NCBI GenBank assembly: GCA_020629035.1
Contig: JAHDEC010000011.1
Span: forward strand, 55,385-119,384
Source of the DNA: Saprospiraceae bacterium
GTDB taxonomy: Bacteria > Bacteroidota > Bacteroidia > Chitinophagales > Saprospiraceae
Reading direction: 5' to 3'
DNA length: 64,000 bases
Below are positions 1 through 10,300 of the stretch, one piece after another. Numbering within the stretch: position 1 is the stretch's first letter; every line of letters begins with the position of its first letter. The notes under the pieces are model-generated. The model was not told the DNA's origin, made no database searches, and saw only the letters and a program-made list of their open reading frames with translations. A program made the position numbers and the translations under genes.

Positions 1-189
1 AATCGTTAGCAATAGAAATAAGACTGCCTTTTTAATGAATAATGATTGCTTCATTGGGAATAATCAACAGAAGCAAATTAGCCATTAATATTTAATTTAT
101 TATGCAATGAAGAAAGATTTTTTCGAAGAAGTCGCTAAGGTCTAATAAAAGCAAGAATTGAATATTTCAATTCTTGCTTCAATACCCTT
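1..189. other. non-coding window edge, 3' flank of the sigma-factor operon
   Basis: No supportable gene. On the plus strand short open stretches at positions 2-88 and 3-35 end in stops and could be the tail of a gene lying before the window, but two different frames are equally possible and neither tail is recognisable. The one clear element is the hairpin at 149-179 (separate entry), which sits just behind the stop of the minus-strand gene ending at 190. Confidence 0.5.
143..179 (-). terminator. intrinsic terminator of the sigma-factor operon
   Basis: Perfect 14-bp inverted repeat (149-162 with 166-179) around a 3-nt TAT loop. Read on the minus strand it is followed by TTTTATTAGA, a short U tract, and lies 11 nt after the stop codon of the last gene of the minus-strand operon. 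On the plus strand no T tract follows, so it should work for the minus direction. Confidence 0.75.
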
Positions 190-1411
190 TTATTTTATCT
201 TAATCGTGCATAATTCGCAAAGAATATCGATGGTAGATTGATTATTCGATGTTCCTAATTTGTAGATTTTTTTGTTTCCATCTTGCTCGACCTCTATAAA
301 TGAGTTATCAATAGAGAGTTTAGAAAGATTGGCATTTCGCAAGGTCATTAGTGAGGCTTTAAGCTCTTCAATTCCTATGCTTAAATCTCCATTTTTATTG
401 ACAATCACAAAAGAGTCTAATCCAGCACCTAAGGCATCTATATTGACATTGCTGTTTAGTAATTGCATATCTATTGCTTCTTCAAGAGTGCCAAAATTGA
501 AGTCAGAAAAAAGACCATCATTTATATGTAAGTGATGAATAGATTCCGATTTGCATTCATCATTGAGTGTTTTTTGAATCGACAAAGTTTCAACCTTTTC
601 AATATTTAGCTTGGACATACATGATTTTACGTCTAGCCTGTCTGCTGAAATGATATGTACATCACATGATTTAAAATCAAGATTTCCGTTTTCTAGACGA
701 TGTAGCTCTGCAGTACAAGCACTTAGATCAGCATGTAGATTAGCTAGATTATTAGCCATAATGTCTGAAGATTCAAGCCTTAATTTTAAGCTTCCTGAAT
801 GGCATTATCAGCTGCATCCTATTTCCTTGGATGCTTAGATCTGAGGCTTTTGGTAAATATATGGTAGTTTTTATTGCTAAAAATTCTATTCCATGTATGT
901 TTCCATTCTTAAAATGTAAGCGCGAATTTTCGGATTTAAACCAACCATTTTCTATCTCTAAAGACTCAAGATTAGAGAAGAAAGCAATCGATAAAGCATT
1001 AGCTGCATTAATGTTCAATGTTGGTTTTAGATCTGTTAGCAACTCGTCTTTATTTGCTCCATCGTTCATTTCAAATGAAAGCTCGTGTTCGACCTTAACA
1101 GAAGATTGATCCCAAGTGTGGATGTTTAGTCTATTATCGAGGATTAGGATAGGCTCATTATCATTTTTTCCTGCAATCCTAAATTGTTCTCTAGAGTGCC
1201 GAGTATCAATAGTGCCTGTACCAAATAACTTAACTGCAGGACCTTCAATTTCAATTTTTGTATCGCTGAAAATGTCTATTTCTGCCGTCAATGTTTCATT
1301 AACTGATTGGCTATATAAGTTTAAACTTAGACTGAAAAAAAGTCCTAGAATGGCCAGGTTGTTAATAAACCAACCGCGATTTATCGCTATTAATATTAAA
1401 TTCTTTTTCAT
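190..1411 (-). pseudogene. secreted DUF4097/DUF2807-like surface protein, split by a frameshift
   Basis: One gene split in two frames. The 5' part (start ATG 1411, MKKNLILIAI) has a hydrophobic signal segment followed by beta-rich sequence, and stops at 773. A second frame, open through the junction and on to 190, continues the same kind of sequence: asparagine/serine/leucine-rich parallel-beta repeats with alternating 'L.I' and 'N...L..' steps, as in putative auto-transporter adhesin head (DUF2807) and DUF4097 proteins. Removing one base near 798-799 joins the frames and gives an uninterrupted protein of about 405 residues. The start overlaps the end of the anti-sigma-like gene by 50 bp, so translation is probably coupled. 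The frame break may be a real mutation, a sequencing error, or programmed; the sequence alone cannot say. Function unknown; likely envelope-associated and controlled by the upstream sigma factor. Confidence 0.7.
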
Positions 1412-1889
1412 TGTTGTTAATTTTTTCAATTTCAAATAAAACCTTATCCAGTAATTCACTTTTCGCTTGATAATATTCCAGTTGTGACTTGGCCATGTCA
1501 TGTTTGTTGGAAGAATTGTGTAAATACTGAAAGGTGGACTCGTACAATTTATCCAGGTAATGAACCTGATCTAAAAGCAATTGCAATTGATTTTTATATT
1601 CGTTCGAAACGGGTATTGATTGTATTTTCTGACTTTTAATGAGCAGCGTTTTTGCTTTTTCAGAAGGTAAACCTGCCATGATCGAGGGTGTATCTTTTTT
1701 TGTAAGAAAAAGATAGCCTAAAGCTCCACCGGTAAGGATTATCAGGCATGTGCTAATCCATAGAAGCTTACGATTTTTTCGATGAGATTTTTTAGTTTTT
1801 TGTTCAATGTTGCTCCAAATAGTTGGATTTACTTCTTGAGTATTAAACTGCTCTTTATGCTCTCTTAGATAGCTTTCAAAATCAGACAT
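1362..1889 (-). CDS. membrane-anchored anti-sigma-like protein
   Basis: 175 residues with a cytoplasmic N-terminal part of about 42 residues, a single strongly hydrophobic segment at about 43-63, and a periplasmic part with a helical, coiled-coil-like pattern (about 85-165). It overlaps the ECF sigma gene by 8 bp and the following surface-protein gene by 50 bp, the usual arrangement sigma factor / membrane anti-sigma / envelope target in Bacteroidota. I do not see the zinc-binding HxxxCxxC of ZAS anti-sigma domains, so the role is inferred from topology and gene order only. Confidence 0.6.
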   Translation of the reverse strand: MSDFESYLREHKEQFNTQEVNPTIWSNIEQKTKKSHRKNRKLLWISTCLIILTGGALGYLFLTKKDTPSIMAGLPSEKAKTLLIKSQKIQSIPVSNEYKNQLQLLLDQVHYLDKLYESTFQYLHNSSNKHDMAKSQLEYYQAKSELLDKVLFEIEKINNNEKEFNINSDKSRLVY

Positions 1890-2418
1890 ATTTGTAGCTT
1901 TTTAACTTAGTTTGCAATAGTTTTTTAGCGTATCCGTATTGACTTTTTGTGTTAGATTCTGAAGTCTTTAGCATCTCGGCTATTTCCTTATGTTTAAATC
2001 CATCTAAGAGGTATAAAGTGAATACTTGTCTGAAACCATTAGGTAGACTCTGAATTGCCTTTTGTATTTCTGCAAAGTCAATTTTTTTGTACCAATGTGG
2101 ATCCTCATCTTCGGCAATTATTTGCTCGTTTACTGCTTCAAAATAGATCCGATTGGATATAGAATCGATACTTTTATTAGCCACCATTCTTTTCAACCAA
2201 GATCCATATCTTGATGCATCTTTAAGTTGGTCGATTTTTAAAAATGATTGTAGGAAAGCCTCCTGGATAATATCTTCAGAACTAGCTAAATCATTGGTAA
2301 TCCTAAACGAGAGATTTAGCATTTGTTTTGCAAACTGCTGATAAATAGCATGCATGGCCAGCTGGTCTCTGCGCTTAATTTTATTAACCGTTTGTATTAT
2401 TTGCTCTCTTTCTATCAC
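1882..2418 (-). CDS. ECF RNA polymerase sigma factor
   Basis: 178 residues, typical ECF size. Region 2 spans about residues 25-90, with the DIIQEAF core-binding signature near 48; region 4 spans about 115-170, with a helix-turn-helix around GFKHKEIAEML. It directs core RNA polymerase to a small regulon, probably envelope-related given the two downstream genes. The start is GTG at 2418 (VIEREQ); no in-frame ATG comes before the conserved region. It is first in a three-gene minus-strand operon closed by the hairpin at 149-179. Confidence 0.9.
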   Translation of the reverse strand: MIEREQIIQTVNKIKRRDQLAMHAIYQQFAKQMLNLSFRITNDLASSEDIIQEAFLQSFLKIDQLKDASRYGSWLKRMVANKSIDSISNRIYFEAVNEQIIAEDEDPHWYKKIDFAEIQKAIQSLPNGFRQVFTLYLLDGFKHKEIAEMLKTSESNTKSQYGYAKKLLQTKLKSYKYV

Positions 2419-2497
2419 TTCTGTGGATGCTTGTAACTGGTCATCAGTGTAAAGACCTACAACTTGGCAAAAAGACGTAAAAGAATATCGATTTTTT

Positions 2498-4714
2498 TTA
2501 GTACCAATAATTTGCCTTTAAAATCAAGGCCCTATTATTAGAATTAAAAGTCGATGCTGAACCCATTGTTTCCAATACATCATAATTATCAAGATAGACT
2601 AAGAAAATATCTGACATGGGAGAAAATCGCCATTGGATCCTACTGTTTATACCCATAAAATCAGATTGGTCCACAAACTGAAATAGGGTAGTCCAAATTA
2701 AATTTTTATTGAAACCAATTTCAACTTTAGAAACTAAAGCTGTGATTCTTGCTTCGCCATAAGGATCTGGAAATTTCAAGTCGTTTAATTGATAACCAAC
2801 ACTAAAGTTGCCCCAATATTGAACCCTATAATTAAGGTTAGTTTCAATCCGGTTTAAGCTTCCGTTGTAAAAGCCGCCAGCCGTCGCGCTGACATTCCAT
2901 GATAGTGGTTTCCTTCGATCTGTATCGTATTCCAGGTTTATATCTGCAGACTGATATCTGTCCACCGGAAAAGGTGTTGCTCCAGTAAAACTGAAGGGAT
3001 AAAGCAGATCAAAAACATTATAGTTTAATCGTATTCTTATTTCGCTAGTATTTTGAAAACTTACAAAATATCTGAGTCTATTAAACTGCTCATTAAAGCT
3101 CCAATCAGGCTGCAGGATAGTTAAGTTTTCAAAGCCAAAACGATGTCCTGTAATAATACCCTTTCGAGGTCTCTTTAAATAGTCGATGTAGGAATAACTA
3201 GAATTATAACCTTGGCGAATAATAGTATCTCTTTCAGCATCATAATTTTCGACCCGATTTAGGAATCCCATATCTGCAAAGAAATTATCTTGAAGCATGA
3301 TATTGTCCATCAGAAACTCCCAATTTTGATTTTTCAATACAGTCCCAAAATTGAAAATCATATTCTTGTCAGTATATCCATCTTTAAAGGATCGATGGGT
3401 AGCTCCCCAAATGCTAACTTGGCCATTTTCGGTTGTATATAAACCTTCTAAACTTATATTCCTTCCATAGTCTTTTTCTACAGTTTCGCTCCCGTCAAAT
3501 GCTTGTCGATTAAGGAACATACCTTGAATAAAGGAACGACCAAACTGCCTACGAGCAGAGAAAGCCGATTGATTTTGAGCTAAAGCATTTTCGGTGCTTC
3601 CACTATGGATATTCATTACACCAATTCTCGTTTTTTGTGTCACGTTACCTGTTAAGCGAGCACCATAACGAATAGGCACTGCTTGAAGGTTTTCGTCTAG
3701 GCCAATCCTTCTAGAGAAAAAGGGACGCATTCCACCGGTCCCAAAATCAGAAAACAGGTCAGCGTTTTCTAAGAAAAAGGTGCGTTTTTCTGGCAACTGA
3801 ATATTAAACCGGGTAAGGTTTGTTACCAATTCGTCTACTTCGATTTGAGAAAAATCAGGATTCAGGGTTAAATCTAAATTTAGGGCTGAACTGAGCGCAA
3901 TCCTAGCATCTAAACCAGCATTGTAGTTTAGTTTGGTATCTGTATCTTTTTGTTTGGAAACACCTCCAGTGACATAAGGAATTAGATTGAAATTACCCTT
4001 TTTACGATTGGGTGGTTCTGACCAAACCAAAGCACCAGAAAATGCTGGATTGGGTGGCCAAAATCCTTCAGGGACTGATGTCCAATTATGGAACTCGTTA
4101 TCATTTGTATTATTTCTTACAAAATTAAGTCCCCATTCAGTTAAGCTTTGATTGTATCTAAGAATTCGAAAAGGAATAGCAAATTCTGAAGTCCAGTAGC
4201 CATCATATTGCTGGGTCTCCACAAACCACTTATTACTCCAATTTGCATTTATATCAGAAGTTTCTGTTCTAACCGCATCCCACTGAACACCGACACCTGT
4301 CGTCCCAAACATCACAGAATTAGCTCTCGAATCCAAGGGGTCTAGTATAACAGCAATACCATCGTTATTCCAGAAATCATCTCTTCTTAGAGATTGGACA
4401 AGCACTTCTTTTTCTTGATAACATCTGGTGGCGACATAAAGATATTGATCATCATAGCTCATCATAAATTCCGTTTTAGGATCAGCACCTTCCTTAAAAT
4501 ATGGAATTTTTTGCCAAAAATCTGTGCCGATCTGAGCTTCTTGCCAGATAGCTTCATCAAGTATACCATCCACCTTTATTGCTGATTCGACGGGACTAAT
4601 CTCATAGCGAAATTGTTCCTTATAAATGGTTTTATTTTCTTGTGAGAGTAAATCTATACTTGCCAAGCAACAAAGTAATGCCAATAAAACTGAGTATTTT
4701 AAATGTGATAACAT
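2498..4714 (-). CDS. DUF5916 outer-membrane protein with CBM9-like N-terminus
   Basis: 738 residues. N-terminal signal peptide (about 1-25), then a carbohydrate-binding-family-9-like domain (about 38-215, with the typical 'VDGILDEAIWQEA' opening), then a C-terminal region of alternating strands, many aromatic girdle residues and a final aromatic (NYWY) as in outer-membrane beta barrels. This architecture is the DUF5916 family, common in Bacteroidota and of unknown molecular function; an envelope role in binding or passing sugars or peptides is only a guess. Transcribed on its own, with about 80 bp on either side free of genes. Start ATG 4714 gives a clean signal peptide. Confidence 0.85.
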   Translation of the reverse strand: MLSHLKYSVLLALLCCLASIDLLSQENKTIYKEQFRYEISPVESAIKVDGILDEAIWQEAQIGTDFWQKIPYFKEGADPKTEFMMSYDDQYLYVATRCYQEKEVLVQSLRRDDFWNNDGIAVILDPLDSRANSVMFGTTGVGVQWDAVRTETSDINANWSNKWFVETQQYDGYWTSEFAIPFRILRYNQSLTEWGLNFVRNNTNDNEFHNWTSVPEGFWPPNPAFSGALVWSEPPNRKKGNFNLIPYVTGGVSKQKDTDTKLNYNAGLDARIALSSALNLDLTLNPDFSQIEVDELVTNLTRFNIQLPEKRTFFLENADLFSDFGTGGMRPFFSRRIGLDENLQAVPIRYGARLTGNVTQKTRIGVMNIHSGSTENALAQNQSAFSARRQFGRSFIQGMFLNRQAFDGSETVEKDYGRNISLEGLYTTENGQVSIWGATHRSFKDGYTDKNMIFNFGTVLKNQNWEFLMDNIMLQDNFFADMGFLNRVENYDAERDTIIRQGYNSSYSYIDYLKRPRKGIITGHRFGFENLTILQPDWSFNEQFNRLRYFVSFQNTSEIRIRLNYNVFDLLYPFSFTGATPFPVDRYQSADINLEYDTDRRKPLSWNVSATAGGFYNGSLNRIETNLNYRVQYWGNFSVGYQLNDLKFPDPYGEARITALVSKVEIGFNKNLIWTTLFQFVDQSDFMGINSRIQWRFSPMSDIFLVYLDNYDVLETMGSASTFNSNNRALILKANYWY

Positions 4715-4811
4715 GGCGGTCCTTTCGTAGATATTTTTTCAGTCCACTATAGTAATACAACTTTTTGATATAGCGCTAATTCTTAACTTAAATTAGATGA
4801 GCATCTTTAAA

Positions 4812-5462
4812 CTATCGATGAGGAACTTTTGGAATATGCGGGAAATCTTGGTAAAGAAAAGGAAGCCCTTTTAGTTGGATAGGAGCAACATCTTCATCCA
4901 GAGATTTTGAAGGAGTTAACAAACGGGTGTGAAGCTTCAGAAGTAAATACGAATAATTGCTTGGAAAAGCAATGTCCAATACATCACAATCTTGCTGATG
5001 GATGGGAATCATATAGGCTATTCTTCTTATGGATTCTATTAAATGGCGCAACATACAATAGACATGCCGTTGGGTATTTAGTTTATGTAAATAATCTTCG
5101 CAAGCATCCACTATTTCTTGCGGGTTTCTAGCCTTTATGGATGATTTTATTTGCTTTTTAAAAGTCTTGAGTACTACAGGAACTGGTGGGATGGTGTAGT
5201 CAACAAAAGTTGGATAAAGCAGGCTAAAGGCGGGAGTATGACTCATGTCTACAAATTCAGCCTTAATGTAAGGTATACCAGCCGATTGCAGTTTATCACC
5301 TTGCTTATCAAATAGGTCCGCACCCATAAGCGCCCATTTTTCTAAGCGAATTAGCTTTTTAGAGAACTTTAAAGTCGCTCCCTCAGATGCTTCGGCATAC
5401 AGAGGCATTCGGGTTTGATTTATATGTATAGCATCTTCTAGATGTTTTCTTAAATCTTGCAT
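4812..5462 (-). CDS. hypothetical protein, soluble
   Basis: 216 residues, no signal peptide or membrane segment, no motif I recognise. The sequence is mixed alpha/beta and rich in His, Tyr and Lys, with a helical, basic middle section (about 100-145). It begins 6 nt after the stop of the DUF1801 gene, so the two are probably co-transcribed. Looks like a genuine gene from its codon pattern and tight spacing. Function unknown. Confidence 0.65.
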   Translation of the reverse strand: MQDLRKHLEDAIHINQTRMPLYAEASEGATLKFSKKLIRLEKWALMGADLFDKQGDKLQSAGIPYIKAEFVDMSHTPAFSLLYPTFVDYTIPPVPVVLKTFKKQIKSSIKARNPQEIVDACEDYLHKLNTQRHVYCMLRHLIESIRRIAYMIPIHQQDCDVLDIAFPSNYSYLLLKLHTRLLTPSKSLDEDVAPIQLKGLPFLYQDFPHIPKVPHR

Positions 5463-5468
5463 TAAGTT

Positions 5469-5813
5469 TTAGATCTTTGCTGCTTCAAGGAGCATTTGTT
5501 TTAAAACTTCTTTTGGGAGTGCATCAACATGCTTAACTTTTACATGTCTCATTTTTTTGCCTGTTCCTTCTAAGATCTGATTAGGGTCATTAATGTTTGT
5601 GGCATCATAAAAACCTAGATTTACACCTGATTTTGTAGTAACTAAGTAACAAAAATCCTTGCTTAGTCCATATACTGGCCGCTTCCATTTATAAGACTCT
5701 TTGATCTGTTCAAATGTTTCGAAAATCAAAGATCTTAAGGTAGATAATATAGCTTTTTGGCTATCTTCTGCTGCCACGATATATTCGTCTACTTCTTTAT
5801 TTCGATGTAACAT
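5469..5813 (-). CDS. DUF1801 / YdhG-like small protein
   Basis: 114 residues matching the DUF1801 (YdhG/YjbR-CyaY-like fold) pattern: N-terminal helix with 'VDEYIVAAEDSQKAIL..LR', then 'IKESYKWKRPVYG', a strand pair with 'CYL' and 'VNLGFY', and a C-terminal 'ALPKEVLKQMLLEA' helix. Members resemble frataxin-fold proteins and some are called iron chaperones in Gram-positives, but most are uncharacterised. Heads a two-gene minus-strand unit with the unknown protein ending at 4812. Confidence 0.75.
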   Translation of the reverse strand: MLHRNKEVDEYIVAAEDSQKAILSTLRSLIFETFEQIKESYKWKRPVYGLSKDFCYLVTTKSGVNLGFYDATNINDPNQILEGTGKKMRHVKVKHVDALPKEVLKQMLLEAAKI

Positions 5814-5957
5814 GATTAGATGTTTTTATACTTTAAAGCTAATCAATTGATATTTTGTATGTCTCTAAGACTATATTTTTTAGATTTTAGTATAAAAGAA
5901 AGAGGCTGAGGCAACGCTTTGGTTTACTTTTAACCATAGGTATATAAATAAGTATTT

Positions 5958-7331
5958 ATGAAAAAAGGACTTTTTAATGCTTGGTGTGTTTTTTCGATTT
6001 GTTTATTAATGATAGGATGTCGGTCTGCAGAAGATTCTCCTTTCGATGGTCCAGATTTTGACGTTGAGACTGTTTTCCCATCTGGAGACGAAAAGTACTT
6101 ACACTTAGACGCTGATTATTTATTTGATCAAGAGAAGTTACCGACGTTTCACTTAGAAATTCCAGGCTCTTCATTAGCAACCTTGGATGCAGACCCAGCT
6201 GCTGAAGAATATGTAGAAGGTTCCATGACCTTTGAAGACGAAACCATTAGTCCAGTAGGGATCAGATATAAAGGTTCGGTTGGAGGTTTTGCGGGATGCA
6301 CTTCTGGCATTAATTTTTTTAATCCATCTGGGAGAAAAACCTGCACAAAACTTTCGATGAAAATAAAAATCAACTGGGGTGATCGAGAAGAAAAGTTTTA
6401 TGGTTTAAAGAAAGTCCAGCTGCATTCTATGAATCAAGACCCAAGCCAAATGAGGGATCGACTTGGCTATTGGATGTTTAGAGAGATGGGTGTACCTGCC
6501 CCAAGAGCTATCCATGCAAAACTGATGATTAATGGCAAGTTTGCAGGTCTATTCGCACTCGTAGAGCAGATAGATGGGAGATTTACAAGGCACAACTTTG
6601 ATGATGGAGAAGGAAATCTATACAAAGAAATTTGGCCAATTGATATGCATGGAAGTCCATTTTCTGATGAAGAATATTTAAATGCTTTAAAAACGAATGA
6701 AGACGAAGACCCAAGTGTAGATTTGATTAGAAGCTTTGGAGAAGAAATCCAATCTAGCCCAACCTCTGAGTTGAAAACGCTGATAGAAAAGTGGATGGAC
6801 GTAGACAAAATCATGGCTTATATTGCCGTAGATCGTACGATTAAAAACGATGATGGTGCATTTCATTGGTATTGTTTTGGAGATAATTGTGCGAGCCATA
6901 ATTTTTATTGGTATGAGGAGACAGCAAGAGAAAAACTACATCTTATTCCATGGGATTTAGATAATGCTTTTGAAAACATAAACGAGCAGGCAAATTTTAT
7001 CGTCGGTGTAACGGACGAATGGGGAGAAATCACTAATGATTGTGAACCTTACGGCAGTCTACTTGGGTTTAAACAACGCTCTGCAGCTTGTGATAAACTG
7101 ACAGGAGCTTGGGTTAGATTTGATGAACTCTTCGAAGAGAAGCTAATCGAATTTAAGGAAGGACCTATGTCTGCCGAGCAAGTAGAAGACAAATTACAAA
7201 AGTGGTCAGATCAAATCCGATTTGCTACCGAGGAAGCTGCCTTAGATTTTGAAGATGCCCTTAATGTTGAGCAATGGGACGATTCCGTAGAGGACTTAAT
7301 ATCCAAATTAGAATTTGCTCGAAATAACTAA
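5958..7331 (+). CDS. CotH-family lipoprotein kinase-like protein
   Basis: 457 residues. Lipoprotein signal with lipobox ending at Cys21 (LLMIGC). The mature protein follows the CotH family: 'RYKGS' strand near 115, the 'LHSMNQDPSQMRDRL' block, 'GLFALVEQIDGRF', and the late 'LIPWDLDNAF' motif that carries metal-binding aspartates in CotH spore-coat protein kinases. CotH proteins are atypical secreted kinases; in Bacteroidota they are often surface lipoproteins of unknown substrate. The end overlaps the convergent Asp-box gene by 4 bp, and no terminator is visible between them. Confidence 0.85.
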   Translation: MKKGLFNAWCVFSICLLMIGCRSAEDSPFDGPDFDVETVFPSGDEKYLHLDADYLFDQEKLPTFHLEIPGSSLATLDADPAAEEYVEGSMTFEDETISPVGIRYKGSVGGFAGCTSGINFFNPSGRKTCTKLSMKIKINWGDREEKFYGLKKVQLHSMNQDPSQMRDRLGYWMFREMGVPAPRAIHAKLMINGKFAGLFALVEQIDGRFTRHNFDDGEGNLYKEIWPIDMHGSPFSDEEYLNALKTNEDEDPSVDLIRSFGEEIQSSPTSELKTLIEKWMDVDKIMAYIAVDRTIKNDDGAFHWYCFGDNCASHNFYWYEETAREKLHLIPWDLDNAFENINEQANFIVGVTDEWGEITNDCEPYGSLLGFKQRSAACDKLTGAWVRFDELFEEKLIEFKEGPMSAEQVEDKLQKWSDQIRFATEEAALDFEDALNVEQWDDSVEDLISKLEFARNN

Positions 7332-10300
7332 GGGCCGACTTTAATAAACTCGGTAACTTCTTCTAAAATAAGCTGGTTTAACTCTTTAATATCAGTTTGC
7401 AATATAGCTTCATATTTTGCTAGCTGTTCGTCGATTTTTGTAACTAACTCTTTTTTCACTTCGATCATTTGATCTGTAGGTGGAGCATCACTAATTTGCA
7501 TAAGCGAATTAATATGAGCTAATTTATTAGTTAGTTTAATCGGAAAATTGAGCGGATCTTGCCTGCTTTGGTTTTTCGTTTGGTATAATTCTTTTTCTAT
7601 TGCTGTGAGACTAGAATCGATGGCTTGAATCTTAGTTTTAAGCACCTCAGAATCGTAACTTTTAGAGAAGTTTGCCATTTTCTTTTTTAGTGTTCGAATG
7701 TTTTCAATGGCTTTATGTGACTCGCTTACTTTGTTGTTTATTTCATGGATAAATGCATTAGCTGCCTGTAATTCTTCGGAGCTGTAGCTTACTCTAGGAT
7801 CTCCAAGTATATTGAATGTTTGTGTTTGAACATCACCATTTGCGTCTAGATGTACCAGATATTTCCCTGGCAGTACCTTGGGTCCATTCATAGAACCCCA
7901 CCATAAAATCATTCCTTCAAACTTATGAGCCGGTGCCTCTCTTAGATCCCAATTGAATCGATTAGGACCTGCTTCGAGTTTAAGTTTTTCATTTTCTTTT
8001 TCGGCGATGTTTGAGTACTGTCTGAGTGTATCTCCATTTTCGCTGGTATAAATTAATCGAATGGTATCCTTTTTATTGTCGTAATTTTTCAAATAAAAGT
8101 GTGTCATTACACCTGCTGCATGGTTGGTTCCAGCCCCTTTGGTTTCTTTTTGTTGGCTTCCTTTCATTCGGTAGGTATCAGCTGGTTTGTACAAATGAGT
8201 CTTAGTATTTGTGTTAATCTCCTTAGCTTGTTTTATAGCTGATAAATCATCGATCATCCATAATCCACGACCTTGAGTTGCAGCAATTAGATGATTATCT
8301 TTTACAGCTAAATCAGTAATCGGAACAATCGGTAGATTTAGTTGTAAGGCTTCCCAAGAACTACCATCGTTGTAGCTTATATACATCCCAGTTTCAGTGC
8401 CACCATATAGGATTCCCTCAGTGGACTGGTCTACCCGGATCGCTCTTGTAAAATGTTCGTTATGGATTCCCTGATTTATCAGTTTCCAAGATTTTCCGTA
8501 GTTATCAGTTTTTAGAAAATATGGTTTAAAATCACCGTTTTTGTATCCTGTCGCTGCTAGATAGCAACTTGCTTCATCATATGGGCTTGGTTCTATACAG
8601 TTAATCATAAGTCCTGAAGGGATGTTTTTAGGTGTTATGTTTTGCCAATGTTGTCCTCCATCCTTTGTGTAGTGTACCAAACCATCATCTGTACCTACCC
8701 AAATGAGTCCTTCTTTGAGGGGTGATTCTTGGGCTGCGAAAATGGTGCAATAATATTCTACACCTGTGTTATCTTGAGTTATAGGTCCACCCGAGGATAC
8801 CATTTTGTCTGAATCGTTGGTGGTTAAGTCTGGGCTTATTATAGACCAGCTCTGACCTTCGTCCGTAGTCATGTGTAAATGGTTTGAGCAAGTGTAAAGT
8901 TTTTTAGGATTATGCTTCGAAAAGAAGATTGGGAAGTTCCATTGGAATCTGTATTTCATGCCTTCAGCGCCATATCCCATCGGATTATCAGGCCATACAT
9001 TGATAGCTCGATTAAAACCGGTTTGGTGATCTAATCTGGTTAGGTAACCACCATAACTTCCACCATAAACTATATCATTATTTGTTGGATCCACAGCGAT
9101 GTGTGCGGATTCTCCACCAGCCGTAGATTCCCAATGTTTATCAGTAATAGAACGTCCACTAGAACGATGGCTAATTCGTATAGTACTATTGTCTTGCTGA
9201 GCCGTATAAATACGGTATGGGAAATGGTTATCGGTAGTGACTCGATAAAATTGTGCAGTTGGTTGATTGTGGTAAGTGCTCCATGTTTCTCCACCATCAT
9301 AAGTTACTTGAGCTCCACCATCATCACCAATAATCATGCGATTTGGATTTTCTGGTGCTATCCAAAGATCGTGGTGATCACCATGTGGTGCTCTTGCTGA
9401 TGTAAAGCTTTTACCACCATCTTTAGATTTGTGGTAATTTACGTTTAGGACATAGACCACTTCTTCGTCATCTGGATCTGCATAGAGTCTTGTGTAGTAC
9501 CATGCTCGTTGTCTTAGTGATCTAGATTCATTAATTTTTTTCCAAGTTTTTCCAGCATCTTCAGAACGGTAGAGTCCTCCTTTATCATTTTCTATCAATG
9601 CCCAAACCCGATCAGAATTGGCTGGTGATACCGTGACACCACTGATACCCCAAACACCTTCTGGTAATCCTTCGTTTGTGCTTATATTGGTCCAAGACTC
9701 TCCAGCATCTGTACTTTTCCATAAAGCGGATCCTTCTCCTCCGCTGGATAAACTATAAGGGTTTCTTCTGACTTTCCATGTTGAAGCATATAAAATACGG
9801 GGATTATTTGGATCTAGTGTAAGGTCTACAGCACCTGCTCCGGCATTGGCAAAAAGCACCTTTTTCCATGTTTTACCACCATCAATGCTTTTAAAAACAC
9901 CTCTTTGTTCATTGTCTTTATAAAGATTACCCATAGCTGCCACCCATAGAATAGAAGGGTTATCAGGATGGATGCGTATTCGTGAGATATGACGAGATTG
10001 GTCTAAACCTATAGAAACCCAAGTTTTACCTGCATCAACCGATTTCCACATACCATAGCCACTAGATACATTTCCCCTCACTGTTTTTTCTCCGCCTCCT
10101 GCATAAATAACATTTGGATCTGATGCTGCAACTGCTATAGACCCAATCGATCCACCAAAAAAACCATCTGATAAATTTTCCCAGGAACGACCTCCATCCT
10201 CTGTTTTCCAAACACCACCTCCAGTTGCTCCGAAATAATACAAATTAGGTTTACCTGAGACACCCGTTACAGCACAAGAACGACCTCCTCGATATGGTCC

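Noticed and set aside
108..145. Short open frame ATG to TAA of 12 codons in the window edge
   Set aside because: Too short, no ribosome site, and directly before a minus-strand terminator; nothing supports expression.
7328..7331. Convergent overlap of CotH and Asp-box genes as a sign of a frameshift
   Set aside because: A 4-bp tail-to-tail overlap is common; both ends look natural.
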